DNA of 64,000 nt from Brachycybe producta (lineage: Eukaryota; Arthropoda; Diplopoda; Playtdesmida; Andrognathidae). A program made the translations under genes and the position numbers. Positions 22,025 through 36,100 of the stretch are shown here, piece after piece (within the stretch, counting starts at the first letter, position 1; every line of letters starts with the position of its first letter). The stretch is from contig JAUPFP010000017.1 in assembly GCA_036925085.1 (NCBI GenBank), positions 1,930,558 to 1,994,557 on the forward strand. Direction: 5' to 3'. Below the pieces are notes generated by a model that searched no databases, had not been told where the DNA came from, and was given only the letters and a program-made list of their open reading frames with translations.

Positions 22025-25000
22025 TGTAACGTCCCGCCGGACTATTACAATGCCCCGGTAAATTAAAACGCCCGCGAAACACAGACGTAAAAACTTACCG
22101 TCAACCGGCTAGTTATGGGGACGGGACCGCACCCGTAGCCGCCTCTCCCACGGTGTTCCTGGAGACGTGTCGGCTTCTTGGAGCCACCCCCGATGGATAA
22201 GGACAAAAAACCACGCCGCCACGCCGAGAATATCGCGGTAGAACAACGGTTCTACCGCAAGCCGACACAAGCACCGGCCAAAACAAGTCGGTAAAAAGGA
22301 CGGTGAAATTTACCCAACCGGAAACCCCACCCTCCCTCGCAGTACTCCCCAAATAAACGGACACGACACAAGTAAGTGATGATAAAATTAAGTGTTTAAT
22401 TTACACTTACGGTGAATAAGATGCATAAAAATGAAGACAGTGGTATTTACAGAACTGGCCGGTTAATTCAACCAGCCAGGCACTATACACAACAAAAGGC
22501 CACAAGGCCAAAGGCAAAAGCAAAAACCATACGCCGGACAGTGGAGTTCACCCAGACCTCCACCCACAGGTCTAGTCTCAAGAGCTGCCAACAACACACT
22601 GCCCAGATCCTGTGGTTGACTAGGCCACAGGAAACCTCCAGGCAACTCCACCTGGACGGGACAGAGGTCAAATCTGACCTCTCACCCATAGACTTCATGG
22701 TGAAAGGTCTGCTGGCACCAAAATGGCGTCCGACCTAACAGTCTACTGTAGCTGTCAGGCAGACCACCATAGGGAAATTCATCTGCTCAATCAAAATTTA
22801 AAATTGAGCAGACCAGGTTGCCACAATCCTCTCAACTTCCCTGTTCTGTCTCGGGAACAGGTTAGTCGAGCCAGCCAGGATTGCTCCCCAAACCTGACCT
22901 TCTTAGGTACCGGACGGCTTCTCTGGCGGTGTCGCAAAAGTGGAGCCCATCCACTCTGCAGCCCACCGATGTGCCCACCACAGGCACATCTGGGTGTTAC
23001 GCTACCCAAAACCAGTATCGAAGACCGTCCCCCTAAGACGGCTTTCCTCCAGGGCTCGGAATTCCTCGAAAAGAATATCCTGGAGTTGCAGATGCGTGCG
23101 AAGCGTCCGACTTGTTAGGAGGTCTACCAGGGCAATCGCGGGTTCGGTCTCACACCCTCGTAGAGGCTCAGTAATAAACTGTCCAGCCATACCTCCTAGG
23201 TCGCATCCCAGCAAACGTTGGATGAATGGGGCTGCACGCCGTGCTAGACGAACTATCCCGGCATCTAGCCCCACCACATCCAAAATTGCAAACGTTTGCT
23301 GGACCGGGTTCACAACCATTACTACCGGAAAACCTCCACAACCAAACACCACCACATGGCGCATGTTGTACGGCGGTAGCCTTGCTACCCACAGCTCTGG
23401 AAGTGGCTCATCCAGACGGTAGTAGCCGTGGTATTGGCAACCCTCCGTTCCCGGGTGGTCCTGCCAAAGACCCAGTCGGTTATTCAGATACACCTCTGCA
23501 TCTGAATACGGGGCAATGCACCAATACACCGTCCCTCGGCCTCAGGCCTAGGAGAGGTTGACGTTTCTGGTCCTAGGGTATCAAATACCCCGCCGCCATG
23601 GACCGAAGAGAAGGGTGTACCCCCACTGGGGGTCACGGGGTCACGTCTTGTGGGAACACTGACTCCTGCCACCGAGGTTCCTTCGCCTTTAGGTGAGGGC
23701 AAAGTCACACGGTGCAGGGTTCTCACTGCTCGATCCCGCAGGCTCGAGACTGCATCCACCTTCGGGGAGGATGGAGGCGTGCCGACCAAAACGTTGAGCA
23801 TCTACCTACCATTCATCCGTGCCACCTCAACGGGACGGGTATGGATCGGTTGACTCCCGGCCGGCGTGCCTGCCTGAGCATGCCGGGACTCCTCCTTTTC
23901 CCCCACTACGCCTCCAGTTTCGGCTCCCTGGTGCCTACTACTGGAGGGTGTCGGACTCCCCTTCCTCTCACGCTTGGACTTTTTACGGTCCTTCTTTTTC
24001 TTTTTCTTCCCGTGAGAGGAAGGTTGACCATGCATCGTGTCAGACTTAACTGACCCCGACGACTTACTGGGTCGGTCAGGCTAAGGCGGGTGTTAGCCCC
24101 CTTCACCTTCTCGAACTCCTTCTTCGAAGGTTTTCCGGCCGGAGCCGTACTCTTCTTCGTAGAAGTACCCTTAGCCGAAGTGATAGCCGAGGATGATTGC
24201 CCGGAGACAAATTTTCTTCGACCATCCCGAAGGAGAGGCTTCTCCTTCGGTGCTAGAGTCGGCTGACTCTTGCTACCAGTTGCTTTGGCTTCCGCACCAT
24301 GGGCTGGTGCACTGGAAGCCTGCATCGCCTCCCTCTCGGCGATTCGCTTCTGGCCAGCAATGGTCATGGCACTCGCAATAGGCGGGATGCCACGACCGAC
24401 AGGAGGTTCCCCTGTTTTGAGCGGGCTCCGGGCGGGTATCCCCTGCAGGGGAGGGAACTCCGCAGCCCAGCGCTCAAACTCCTGTCACTCACTTGCTCCG
24501 ACCACATGAGTGATCTGTCGGTGCAAGCTCGCCGTTTGAGCTTGAAGCCATTTGAGCTTGTCCTCCAAGCTCTCGGGCTTCCGAGGTTCGAAGGCCTTTC
24601 CTCGACCTGAGGACCTGCCCTTCTTGCCTGTTGAGCTTTCAGCCACTGGTGGGGTGTGAGGGCGGGACCTCTTTTGTCCCTTGCCACCATCACCACTCAC
24701 AGATTTCCCCGTTTACCGGGAGTGGGTACTGGAGACTGAGTAGCCTTCTCCGCTCGCCGGTCCCTCTTCGGGTTGTCTGACTGCCAGCCGGAGTGACCAG
24801 CTACTGCCTCGGGCAGACCCGATACAGCAGCCAGCTTCTCTGGCCAAACAGCCTCTGGACAACCGTCAGGGCGGGCGAGAGTTTCAGCTCGAAGCCCCAC
24901 AGCAGGCATGAACTTTTTCAACGCCTCCTCCTTGGCTTTAAGTTTCGCCTTTCTCTCTGCGAGAGCCTTGGCTCTGGAAGTGATTTGTGCGGCTCCGGAC

Positions 25001-26268
25001 TTTTTCTTGCGCTTCCTTGCACCGTCCTTTTTCGCCTGCACAGTGGGAATCTCCATGATAAAGAATCGACGGTCCCCGACCAGGAAGCCATCTTTCTGGA
25101 CCATGTCCCAACTAGCTTCATCTAACCAATCCAAGCGGCCTTCTTCTTCGGCCAAGGACACAGCCACGGCCTCCAAAGACATTGGATCGGCGGGAAGAAC
25201 TCCGGGGATCCCGTCCCAGACGGTTTACCCTCGGAGGCCAAACTACTCCCGTCAGACTCCGAAGAGCCCTTCGAAGAGGAGTTGCGACTCCGCCACTGCC
25301 TTGAGGTGTCAGCCACCGAATCAACGGTGGTTTCGACCTCCATCTCCGTGTCAATGACTAAGAACGCTCCCAAGGAGACGTCTTCACTGTCGTCGACCAC
25401 CCTAGACCAGTCTAGGAGTCTCGAACAGACGGAGACCCGGGTTCCGGGGTACTAGCGGTTAACACACCGGTAGCCGCTTTCCCACCGTCAACACCCGCTT
25501 CTGCAGGCTCTCCAACCGGAGAAACTACCGCCGCCACCGACTGAACGGTGGTAGCAGTCGTATCCCTGGGGAGACTTCAGGTATCTGCCCCAGAAGGCTC
25601 CGACACCGGTAGGAGTCGACTAGGCAGACTCCGGACCTTCCACGGCCTCTGCCGCCGGGGAATCAACTGATTCCACAATAGCGTCAGCCGTTTCCGGTCC
25701 GCCAGATGATGGGGAGCCCTCCGACCCCGACTCCAACAGCCTTGCATCCCCCAGATGCAGCGGGAAACCCCACCCTCCCTCGCGGTACTCCCCAAATACA
25801 CGGGCACGACACAAGTAAGTGATGATAAAATTAAGTGTTTAATTTAGACTTACGGTGAATAAGATGCATAAAAATGAAGACAGTGGTATTTACAGAACTG
25901 GCTGGTTAATTTAACCAGCCAGGCACTATACACAACAAAAGGCCACAAGGCCAAAGGCAAAAGCAAAGACCATACGCCGGACAGTGGAGGTCACCCAGAC
26001 CTCCACCCACAGGTCTAGTCTCAAGAGCTGCCAACAACACACTGCCCAGATCCTGTGGCTGACTAGGCCACAGGAAACCTCCAGGCAACTCCACCTGGAG
26101 GGGACAGAGGTCACATCTGACCTCTCACCCATAGACTTCATGGTGAGAGGTCTGCTGGTCCAAAAATGGCGTCCGACCTAACAGTCTACTGTAGCTGTCA
26201 GGCAGACCACCATAGGGAAATTCGTCTGCTCAATCAAAATTTAAAATTGAGCAGACCAGGTTGCCACA
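22025..26268 (-). mobile_element. LTR retrotransposon, family D', minus strand, no RT seen
   Basis: The 3' LTR is 22025-22825 and the 5' LTR match is about 25762-26268. On the minus strand LTRs start TGTGGCAACC and end GACGTTACA; flanks ACGT and ACAT may be the target duplication. A purine-rich tract (GGGAAGTTGAGAGGAT) abuts the 3' LTR. The GC-rich internal region has minus-strand coding-like stretches: an acidic N-terminal part near 25.1-25.8 kb, a Lys/Glu-rich part near 24.7-25.2 kb, a basic part near 23.9-24.4 kb and a globular part at 23002-23529. No protease, RT or integrase motif was recognised. The LTRs differ by about 3% by eye, so it is fairly recent. It is broken, with a handful of disruptions. 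Confidence 0.75.
23002..23529 (-). CDS. C-terminal ORF of LTR element D', unknown function
   Basis: A 175-residue reading frame inside the LTR element. It has alternating hydrophobic stretches around residues 45-95 (LWVARLPPYNM and HVVVFGCGGFPVVMVV), which suggest a folded domain rather than a spacer. I do not recognise the family. By eye the first half resembles the C-terminal part of the 746-residue ORF at 58319-60559: aromatic-Gly-aromatic, acidic pair, hydrophobic strand, then a Leu/Ala-rich helix. Being part of a retroelement fossil it is not a host gene. Confidence 0.4.
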   Translation of the reverse strand: MYWCIAPYSDAEVYLNNRLGLWQDHPGTEGCQYHGYYRLDEPLPELWVARLPPYNMRHVVVFGCGGFPVVMVVNPVQQTFAILDVVGLDAGIVRLARRAAPFIQRLLGCDLGGMAGQFITEPLRGCETEPAIALVDLLTSRTLRTHLQLQDILFEEFRALEESRLRGTVFDTGFG

Positions 26269-26369
26269 ACATCAAATGCTCCGCCCTTTTCTTTTTTAAA
26301 TTGGTTGACATTGGTCTGATGCTCATAAAAGTTAGTGCTGGGCACAACTGCCTGTTCAATTTAGTGGCA

Positions 26370-27110
26370 AATGGTTTCACTTCACATTTCCATAATTCCT
26401 TAATCAAATACATGTATTCCCCAGTCATAGTATACTCTATACAAACCATTATCACATCGCGAGCCATGTGGCATTCATACAACCTTCCAATCAACTCGCG
26501 AGCCACGTGGCAGGTGGTAGAGACTAATTCGAATATTAAATCCATAATACTTTGTAATGAATTATTTTGTTTCAAAATACATGTATTTGAATAGGGAGTT
26601 AAAAGTGATGTAAGGTGACAACTCATCAGAATTCGAGTAGAGGAGTAGACTTTAGGGTTTTTTATTGCCAATGTCTGTTGTTTGGTGGTGCATCTATCTG
26701 ATAAAGTACATTTTTATGAAGTTAATTGGCTTTAATTTTTTTTTTTAATTATGTTCAAGACTTATTTTAAATTTTAAAAATCGTAAGTCTTGACAATATT
26801 TTGAAAAGAAATTTCTGGAGTTAATGGTCTCTAGTCATACTTGTACAAATATTCAGAAATCGCATCTCGGCTAGAAGAGTCTCACAACTGAAAAAAACAT
26901 TTTTTTTTTAGAAAATGAGTTTAAAGTTCCAATTTTTCTATCTCAATCTATTGTAGGAGAGCCAAATAAACCGATATTGTGAATAGTTTAAAATGGTTTT
27001 CTGCACTTGAAGAGCTTAGAAAGTAAGCCATGAATCTTCTCTTAACTCATTTTCCCCCAAAAAAGTTTTTTTTTTAGTTGTGGCCATTCTTCTATAGCCA
27101 AGATGCGAAA
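26370..27110. other. No supported gene; contains a short repeat shared with 57.1 kb
   Basis: AT-rich DNA between a MITE and gustatory receptor exon 3. About 26935-27035, reversed, matches 57110-57222 (AAGAAGATT.ATGGCTTACTTT and CTACAATAGATT). That second copy is where the family-A LTR is inserted. I could not find the expected final receptor exon here. Confidence 0.45.
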
Positions 27111-27123
27111 TGTTGTCACTTAC

Positions 27124-30100
27124 AGTTAAAATCAAATCCTTCTGCACAACAAAAAGACCAAGGGTTGTTAGACCTTGTGGTGTAATAGTCATCCGGGCCA
27201 TATATAAAGTCGTAAACTTTAGTCCCTGTGCAAATGAAATACAGAAAAATCTAGTGAATTTCGTTAAGTCTGGATACTATAGAACAGCGGTCATTAACCG
27301 GTGGTCCGCAAGAAATTTTTGGCGGTCCACAGAAAAATCTGGACAAGATTTGCATTTTTTTTTGTTTTATTATTAATAAAACCCAAAAATATTCTAATAA
27401 ATTTTTATATTCTGAATGACAATTTTCGCCTTTATATTGCACTAAATTCACGAAATGCACTAGAGTCTAGTACAGTTCTTGTCAAATACGGCACGCGAGA
27501 GCTACATTTAGTTCAGTTTCCCCCCACCACACGCTTCTCCCCTAATGTAACACCCAGCAACTCCTGTTCCCGCCAAAACCATAGCCTGGGGGGGTAAACA
27601 ACTCCCACTCATCCCTCTCTCCTCTCTGACTCACACTTCTGATGCACATCAAAATGGCGGAGTGATGCACTTAGGACCATGGTCACTTGGACCTGGTTAC
27701 ACCTCATAGGTGTACACAGGTCCAAGGTATAAAAGGACCGTGTTCCTCTTTGTTCCTCGTCCACATCTTTGGCATGAGGACGCACCTTTAATGAAACCAA
27801 TTCATCCTTGTAAACTTAGTAGTATCCGTATTCAATTCAATTCAATTCAATTAAATACGCCTGAAATCAGCTCGAAAGCCATGCGGCAGGGAGGGATTGC
27901 TCCCAATCACGACTGATTGTCATTATTTAAAAATAAGACATCATCATGAAATTGAAATCGTCCTAACAAAGAACTATTCACAGGAAGAGAATTCCATAGT
28001 CTAATAACATTAAAAAGAAAAGAAAAAAAATATGCATCAGTCCTAGCCATTAATTCTTTGAAAGTTTTTGAATGCCCAAATCTACCTTTACGAGGATTTC
28101 TAGTTAGTAAACCATTAAGCAGGGTAATGTTATCACAAGACAGCAAACGTCCCAGAAGAGCGAGGCTTTGCTCATTTCTTCGGCCTGCTAATGATTCCCA
28201 TTCTAGCTCTCGGAGCATAGTTGATACGCTGTCAGTATACACATACCATCCCTTTACAAATCTTGCAGCCCTATGCTGCACCATTTCTATTTCTTGTTTT
28301 AGATTATTTCTAAATGGGTTCCAAATTGGGGAACAATATTCTAAGATAGGTCTAACTAGGGTAAAGTAACAGACCTTCTTTACATTTTCTTTACAATGTT
28401 TAAGGGTGCATTGGACAAACCGCAGCCTTTGATTAGCTTTGGCAACTGCTTTGGTTATATGATTTTTCCAAAGCATGTCCTTTGACAAGGTTAAGCCAAG
28501 ATATTTGATGGTATCAACATGGGTTAGCTGAACATCTCTCATTGTGTAATCTGCCATGAACGATTCTCGCTTTCGGGAAACTCGCATAACATTGCATTTA
28601 CTCCTATTCAGTTGTAAATGCCACTCAGAGCACCACTCTTCAACACTGTCTAGATCTCTTTGGAGGACTTCACTATCCTCATTATCCCTAATCCTCCTGT
28701 AAACAACAACATCATCTGCAAACAAATGCATCGTACTGTTGCATCTGTCTGCCAGATCGTTTATGAACAGAAGGAAAAGCAGTGGTCCAAGAATGCTACC
28801 CTGAGGTACACCAGATGTTACTTTAGCCCAGTTTGACACAGCACCATCAATTTGGACTGGCTGTTGTCTATTTAAGTTAAAAGTCATCATTCTTTTAATT
28901 AGTAGTGAATGCTTCACTGTATCAAATGCTTTTGCAAATTCTTTGCCAAATTCGCCCTTACTATCCAAGCCAGATTGTATGTCTTGGCTGAATAGTGCTA
29001 GCTGGGTATCACATGATCTGCCTTTTCGAAAACCATGCTGGTTTTCATGAATTAATTTATGGTTTTTTAAATGCTTGATTGTATTAGAATAAATTATATG
29101 CTCGAGAGTTTTACAAACAATGGAAGTCAGAGAAATGGGTCTATAGTTCTTTGGACAAATTTTATCTCCTGTTTTAAGAATTGGGCAGATATTTGCTTGC
29201 CTCCATGCCATAGGCAGTATACCACTATGAAGGGAATCTTGGAAAAGTTTGCTTAAAAAAGGGCTAACTTCTGTGGCCAGCTCCTTTAGCAATCTTGGCA
29301 AGATTTCATCTGGACCAGCTGATTTATTAACATCTAGATTACAAAGCAAATTTTGTAATCCAGTGGAGTTTATGATTATATCAGGCATGACATGAGATAA
29401 GGTGCCAAGTTGTGGTTCCTCATTGCCATCATTAGCATGAAAGACACTTTGGAAATAATCGTTAAGTGTGCTTGCAATAACCTGTTTGTCAGTACCGACA
29501 TCACCAAGTGGTGTTATAATTGAAGTTATATTATTTTGAATTTTGTTGAGATTTTTTACATATTTCCAGAACAACTTGGGATTTTTATGGAGTGATGCCC
29601 CTAAGACATTATTAGTAAAGTTTAAGTGTTCTTTTTTAAGCAAGCTTTTCACAAGACATCGCTGGGACTGCAATTTATTTTAATCTTCATTTTAGATCTA
29701 AATTTGCGTTGTTTACGAAGAGTGCGGCATATCTCAGTGGTGTACCAAATTGGTTCCAAGCTTGATTTTACATTTTTGAATGGGATGAATTTATTTATGC
29801 CATTAGAAATGACACTGACAAACAATGACCACTGTTGGTTTACATCTTTTGATAGTCCACTTTTATTTTTATTTTTCAGTTCATTTGTTGTAGAGTTATA
29901 ATGGAAAACAGCGTCGTCTCAATGTTTGGTAACTAACCACTTCTCTAGAGAGGACGGAGACACCATAGGGTAAGGAAGCATATGATCCTGAAGCAGCAAC
30001 AGCATCTTCAAGAATGGTGATCACCACGAAGGAAGATGCATATCAGCATCGACGGAGAGAAGGATGGCCACCATCCTTCTGCATCGATTTCACCCCCATG

Positions 30101-33100
30101 CAGGAGGATGATCGTAATCCAACTCCATCCAACTCTTTCTGTAGCTTGAATCTTCTCATGCGGGCACGGTGCGATACAGAGAAGAAACGAGCTATAGAAA
30201 TCATCATCATAAGTTTGGTAAAAATATAGAGTCGACGTCAAAAGCCCACCTTTGTCTAAAGTTTCGTGATTGTGCCTCACGATCCTTTGTTCATCCTTTC
30301 TATGTTGGAGCCACGTGTGGAGACCGATGATCGCATCAGGAGTCAACCGTGTGGCGCTGTTTTATGTTGAACCGCGAAAGATACTTGTGGCTACACACAT
30401 CACAGGTCGACCGCGCGATTCTGTGTCCTGTCCAGAGAGAAACGTGGAGAAAGAACTTTTGTCTGCCATCCGCTTAGCACTCGGGGGAACATGGAGGCAA
30501 CTGTTGTGGACACACGTGTTTCCGTCCATGTTTTTGTGTTTATGTTTTATGTTTCATCATCATCCTCATTTGTCTTAACTCTTACTTCCATTTCGAGGTG
30601 AAACCCATTTGACCCTCCTCCGTATCATTGGTTGGTATGTGGGCAACACTTCAAACAAATACTTTTTAATCTCCGAGAGGAGTTTGCTTAGCCGAAACTC
30701 CGTATCATTGTGAGGTAACCAAACAAATCTCAGCTACTTGTTTTTCCACCTATTAATAGGCTTTTAAAAGATGTGTTGTCTTTTAAATGTGCCTATTATC
30801 TTCACTCTTCACTTTTAATTTTCCAAGCAAGTTTTCGTCCTAACTCTGTATCATTGTTAGGGGCTTACAAGCTAAAACACACTTTTATCTAGCCACGTGG
30901 GACTCTTGTCCCCCTTTTTCCTTTGTTCTTTATTCTTTCATTGTGCTTACCTTGGGACCCTCTATGCCCCAAGTCATCATCTTCAACACTCACCATCATC
31001 ACCTCAATGTATCTTCACATGAACTATCTCCATTGGACACCATTGAAGCACCGGCCGCCATCTTTGATCGACTGGACACTCTTCAAAAAATGCCAACGGA
31101 GCGGTTTTTCACTCCATGTGAACACTTTGTTGTATCTTCTCTTCTCTTTTTGTTCTCTTCTTCTCTCTTCTCTTCCAAAGGGCCTGCACTTGCGCGCCCC
31201 TGGTGGAGTTTCTCTTTTTAGAGAAAATTTTCTTTTCTTTCGAATTTTCTCTTTTTGTGCTCTTCCTCCTGGCAACTACAAAAGCGCCACTTGGAGGAAT
31301 TCTTCATTTCATCAATTTTGAACATTTCGGACATTACAATAAATTCTACATCCAGAAGTAGCCACCACAGCGCCACCTATGGACCTCTTTTCACTCAACA
31401 TAGTTCCTCACTGCCACTGACTCTGCCCTTTTCATCCAGAGCCATCCACCAGTGAGGATCTCTAAATTCATCAGTCTGAACATTTCTTCTTGTTTAAAAA
31501 GAACTTTTCTTTTTAAACAAACATAAATCTTCCACTTCTGCACTGATTTGATCTGCTCAATAAATTAGATTCTGGGACGTGTGGTCACCACACCAGAATC
31601 CACTACACTTTGGAGCAATCCAGCATTCTTCCTTACTCTTTCTATAAAAGCCCAGCCATCTTGGACTTTTATTCTTTCTGCTCCTCTTCAGAAAGTTCAG
31701 CCACCTAAGTGTGTGGGCACCACGTTTTACGTTCACTCTTTTCTTAATTTCCAGTTTCTTGCAGTACAATCTTTGATTGGGTGGTGTACCACGCTCAAAG
31801 TTGTAATGTACGTCTGCTGTTTCTTATTGAGACTCTTAGAACTCTAATCTTCTCCATGTGGTTGCCATATACCATGTGTTGAGAGAGATACTCCTAAAAT
31901 CTAAGACTCAACAAAGAATTCACAACACTCTACAATAGTTGGGAACCACCAGTCGACACACGCCCAACTGATGACATTATAACCAACACAGCATGTCATT
32001 GGACTGCAAAAACAATGCCACTACATGTGCGAAGCGTAGGTAAACCATCGTTACTCAGTGTATATGAGAACGAGGATGCCGGTTACCGACAGAAACACCA
32101 ATTACCCATGCACACACACATACACCGACTTACAGAATCACGATGCGACTACGACCGCATGTTGAATAAGTCACCTCATACTGGACTTCGATACAAAACC
32201 GAAAAGCATCGCTCAGAGTGTACTCGAGAACCCTCGGAGCTGCACGCACCGAATCGGACTCCACCTGACCCGTTCATCACCACAAATCCACTCCGCATAC
32301 ACACTACACGCCGCATCACCAATCATGGCTGCCGCACACGAATCCACCGACACCCTGTCTGATCACCGGGGCTCTCACGAAGATTTGCAAAACAATCCCA
32401 TCATTGGCAATGCGACACCACCACCACCGACACAACCGGTTGAACCCAATCTCCTTGAGTTATCAGAACAGGTGACCATGCTAGCAGAAGACAGTTGCTG
32501 GGAGCAATAGTTCCTTTGTTTCAGGTATTATTTCTTCAAACACTGTCCAGGAAGGAAATCATTTAGGAAAACCCACTTCAGCTATACCTTCACATTTAAA
32601 GGTTATGGTGGTCAACTATAGGAGTCTACGAAACAAAGTTCCTGAGTTCATTGCGGCAGTTGAGACTGGTTGCAATATAATTCTTGGTACAGAGTCATGG
32701 CTTGATGATACTGTTAATAATGGGAAAATATTTCCAGATGGTTTCACAGTGTACCGTAGAGACAGGGTTGGTCATTCTGGGGGGTGGGGTTTTCATAGCT
32801 ATTTCACAAATATTTCATAGTTGCAGGGAAACAAGTTTTGAAACAGACTGTGAAATAGTATGTTGTAGTTTAAGTTTAAGAATGGTAAAAAGGTGTTTTT
32901 ATATTCTTTCTATCGGCCACCGGGATCCTCCATAGTAGATGTCACTAGTGTAAGAACTTTTTTGGACACTCTTCATCGTAAATACCATAGCCCAATGATT
33001 ATTTTAGGAGGTGATGTAAATTTTCCAAACATCAACTGGGAAATGCATACGGTGATCAGTGGCAGTGACAAGCCATTAGCAGTTTCATTTTTAGATAGTA

Positions 33101-36100
33101 TGAATACTTATTCTATGGAACAGGTTGTAACTAAACCAACCAGATATGACAAAATTCTTGATGTAGTACTGACTAATAGTCCGGAGTTATTATCCAATGT
33201 TTGGGTATCAGGGGGAATTAGTGATCATCAGATTGTCTTATGTGATGTTAATGCATGTGTGGAAAAAATTTCTGAGGTTAAAAGAGTAGTGTTTCTTTTT
33301 AACAAATGTAATTGGGATGGTCACATTTGATAGATAATTTTCATAAATTTAAAGAATGTTTTCATCTTCAAAATGTGAATTTGAATTGGTCACGATTTCA
33401 TAGTTTAATTTTAAGTGGGTCTTCCTCCTTTATTCCAACCAAGGTAGTTAGAGACTGTGCCACACCAGTATGGTACACTAGCAAAGTTAAAACAGCTCTT
33501 CGTAAGCAACACTTATGGAGGAATAGGGCTAGAAATCACCCAAAGTTAGTGAATTCCAATGAATTCCGTATTGCACGCACAGCAGCGAAACGGGAAATCT
33601 TGTTAGCTCACGATAATTTTAAAACAGAAACGCTTGGAGAATGGTTAAAAACGGACCCAAAACTATTTTGGCGTTACATTAAGAACTCTAGGCGAAGTAG
33701 AGAATCTATTCCTTCTCTGGTTGACACAAATGGGAAGCTTGTTTCAGATCCAGTAGGGAAAGCTACCTTATTAAATGAACAATACAAGAAGGTCTTCACA
33801 ATTGATGATGGCATACCACATGAGGGTTTTCCTTCAACATCTCTTTGTATGGATCAAATTGTAATAACTGCAGATGGGATAGTCAAGCAACTTCTAAAAT
33901 TAGACTCAAATAAAACCTGTGGTCCAGATGGGATGTATGCTATCATTTTAAAAAATCTTGCACAAGAGTTGGGTCCATACCTTCAGTTAATTTTTCAACA
34001 AAGTTTAGATGTAGGTATTGTACCAGATATGTGGAAATTAGCTAATGTTAGTCCAATTTTTAAATCAGGAGACAAGTCTCAGGTAACTAATTACAGACCC
34101 GTGTCTTTAACCTCGATAGTTTGCAAGGTCCTTGAACATATTATATATTCCTCCTCAATGAATTTTCTTATAGAAAACAATCTTTTGTGTGATAACCAGC
34201 ATGGGTTTCTTAGGGGGCATTCATGTGAAACCCAGCTTATTCTTTTAGTTGATGACCTTCAGAAAACTTTAGACAAAGGCAGTCAGATAGATTTGGTTTT
34301 TCTTGATCTCTGCAAGGCATTTGACACAGTTTCTCACTCAAAACTAATGACAAAAATTAGTGGGTATGGATTGGGTGAACAGGTGTATAAATGGGTGCAT
34401 TCTTTTTTGAGTGACAGGAAACAAAGGGTTGTTGCAGGTGAGTCTGAATCTGACTGGATAGGTGTTACATCAAGGGTTCCTCAGGGTAGTGTGTTGGGTC
34501 CGCTGCTGTTTCTTTTATATATCAATGACCTCAGCAGTCAAGTTAGCAGCAATTGCCGGCTATTTGCAGATGATACAATAATTTATCGTGAGGTTACCTC
34601 TGACAATGATTGCCATATTATTGATAGTGACTTGAAAGCAATAGAGGCATGGTGTTCTAAATGGCAACTTCAACTTAATAACAGAAAATGTTGTGTAATG
34701 AGGGTAGCTAGGGGAAGGAATCCAATACTATTTCCATATGGAATAGGGGCCATTCCATTTAATAATGTAGATTCTTATAAATATTTGGGGGTAACGATTA
34801 CAGCTAAACTTTCTTGGAAGCTGCATGTCGAACAGATTATTTCCAAGTCTATGTAGATGCTTAGGGTTAGTCAACGCATTCTAAGAAGGTGTCCCAGGGA
34901 GGTAAAATGTATAGCATATCAATCATTAGTATGTCCCCATCTAGAATACTGCAGCTCCGTGTGGAATCCCCACACTGAAGACTTAGCTCACTCTATAGAA
35001 ATGGTCCAATGCAGGGCTGCTAGGTTTGTTTGTGGTAAATATGGATATGCCGACAGTGTAACTAAAATGCTTTCAGAGCTTGGTGGGGATAGTTTACTTG
35101 CAAAACGTTCAGATTTTAGTCTTAATATCTTTAATCGAATGCTAGAAGGCTCTTGTCCTAAACCTACTTCAAGTAAACTTTGCAGGGCATTATATTTGTG
35201 TAGGGGTGACCACTCTTAACAAAGTTGGAGAGATTTTTGCACGAACAGATTCTTATTACTGGTCATTTGTCCCTAGGGCGATTCGACAATGGAACTCGCT
35301 TGCTGGGGATTTTGTGCAGGAAAAACGTATTTTATGGGAGTAATAATTTTGTTTTGTTTTGACAATGCATATATTTGCAGCATTAAAAAATATTGAAATT
35401 GTTGTTGGGTTTATATCAATAGGTTTTTATATTTTCTGGTTTTGACAATGCATTTTCTATGCTGCACTTGGACTCTTGTCCCTCTGCTATAGGCCTTTAT
35501 GGCTGCTTGCAGAGTAATTTTTCAAATAATTTTTCAAAAAACACGTGGCCCAGCTCATGAGCGATCGGTTTACACCAAACCGACCAACAACACCACGGTG
35601 GACAACACATACACACCAATGCTGCAACAATGATTCTGACGCATCTTCAGTCCCCTATTATGGTTACAGAGAGCATCATGATCGATACGACAGACACTAT
35701 ACACCACATCATCTACCGTGCCACACTGACTGGCAATACACTCCACAATTGCGTCGCGCTCTCCATCCGACCATTCAGAGCGTTGTTCATCATGCACCAA
35801 CTACATTGTTCAATGATTTTGCAAATACCATCATTAATATGGAAGTGGTCTTGCTCTCCTTGAATCAATGGCCAATGGGACCGAAAACTGCATCTGATCC
35901 ACACTACTGACACCCAACCAGACACCACTCGCACGTTCGACAAGAGCAAGTTGACGTGTTACAATTGTGGGAAGTTGGGACATTTTCTTCATGAGTGCCA
36001 TCCGCCATCACCATCAAGCAGTTTGGAGAACCGATCACCGATTATGACGCCAAGGAAAAGATGCCTGAAGCGGACGTTATCACTGAGAATGGAGCTGAGT

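Larger units (their letters stand above)
21937..26361. mobile_element. MITE (GCAGTT.TGCCC ends) split by an LTR element
   Basis: The left part (21937-22024) begins GCAGTTCTGCCCTTAAGCAC and has GCTCCGCCCTTTTATGAGCG. The right part (26269-26361) has the matching GCTCCGCCCTTTTC and ends TTAGTGCTGGGCACAACTGC. Its inside resembles the MITEs at 13026 and 14062. The LTR element at 22025-26268 is inserted in it. Confidence 0.65.

Noticed and set aside
22412-25400. Many plus-strand ORFs of 60-160 residues
   Set aside because: Shadows of the GC-rich minus-strand LTR element; both strands are open by composition.
26234-26268. Short inverted string AAATTTAAAATTGAGCAGAC at both LTRs of element D' as a transposon end
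   Set aside because: It is part of the duplicated LTR and found at the same place in both LTRs, so it is not a separate element.
26234-26671. 145-residue minus-strand ORF as the missing last exon of the gustatory receptor
   Set aside because: It starts with LTR and MITE sequence, has no TM7-like helix followed by a stop, and lacks a convincing acceptor in phase 0.
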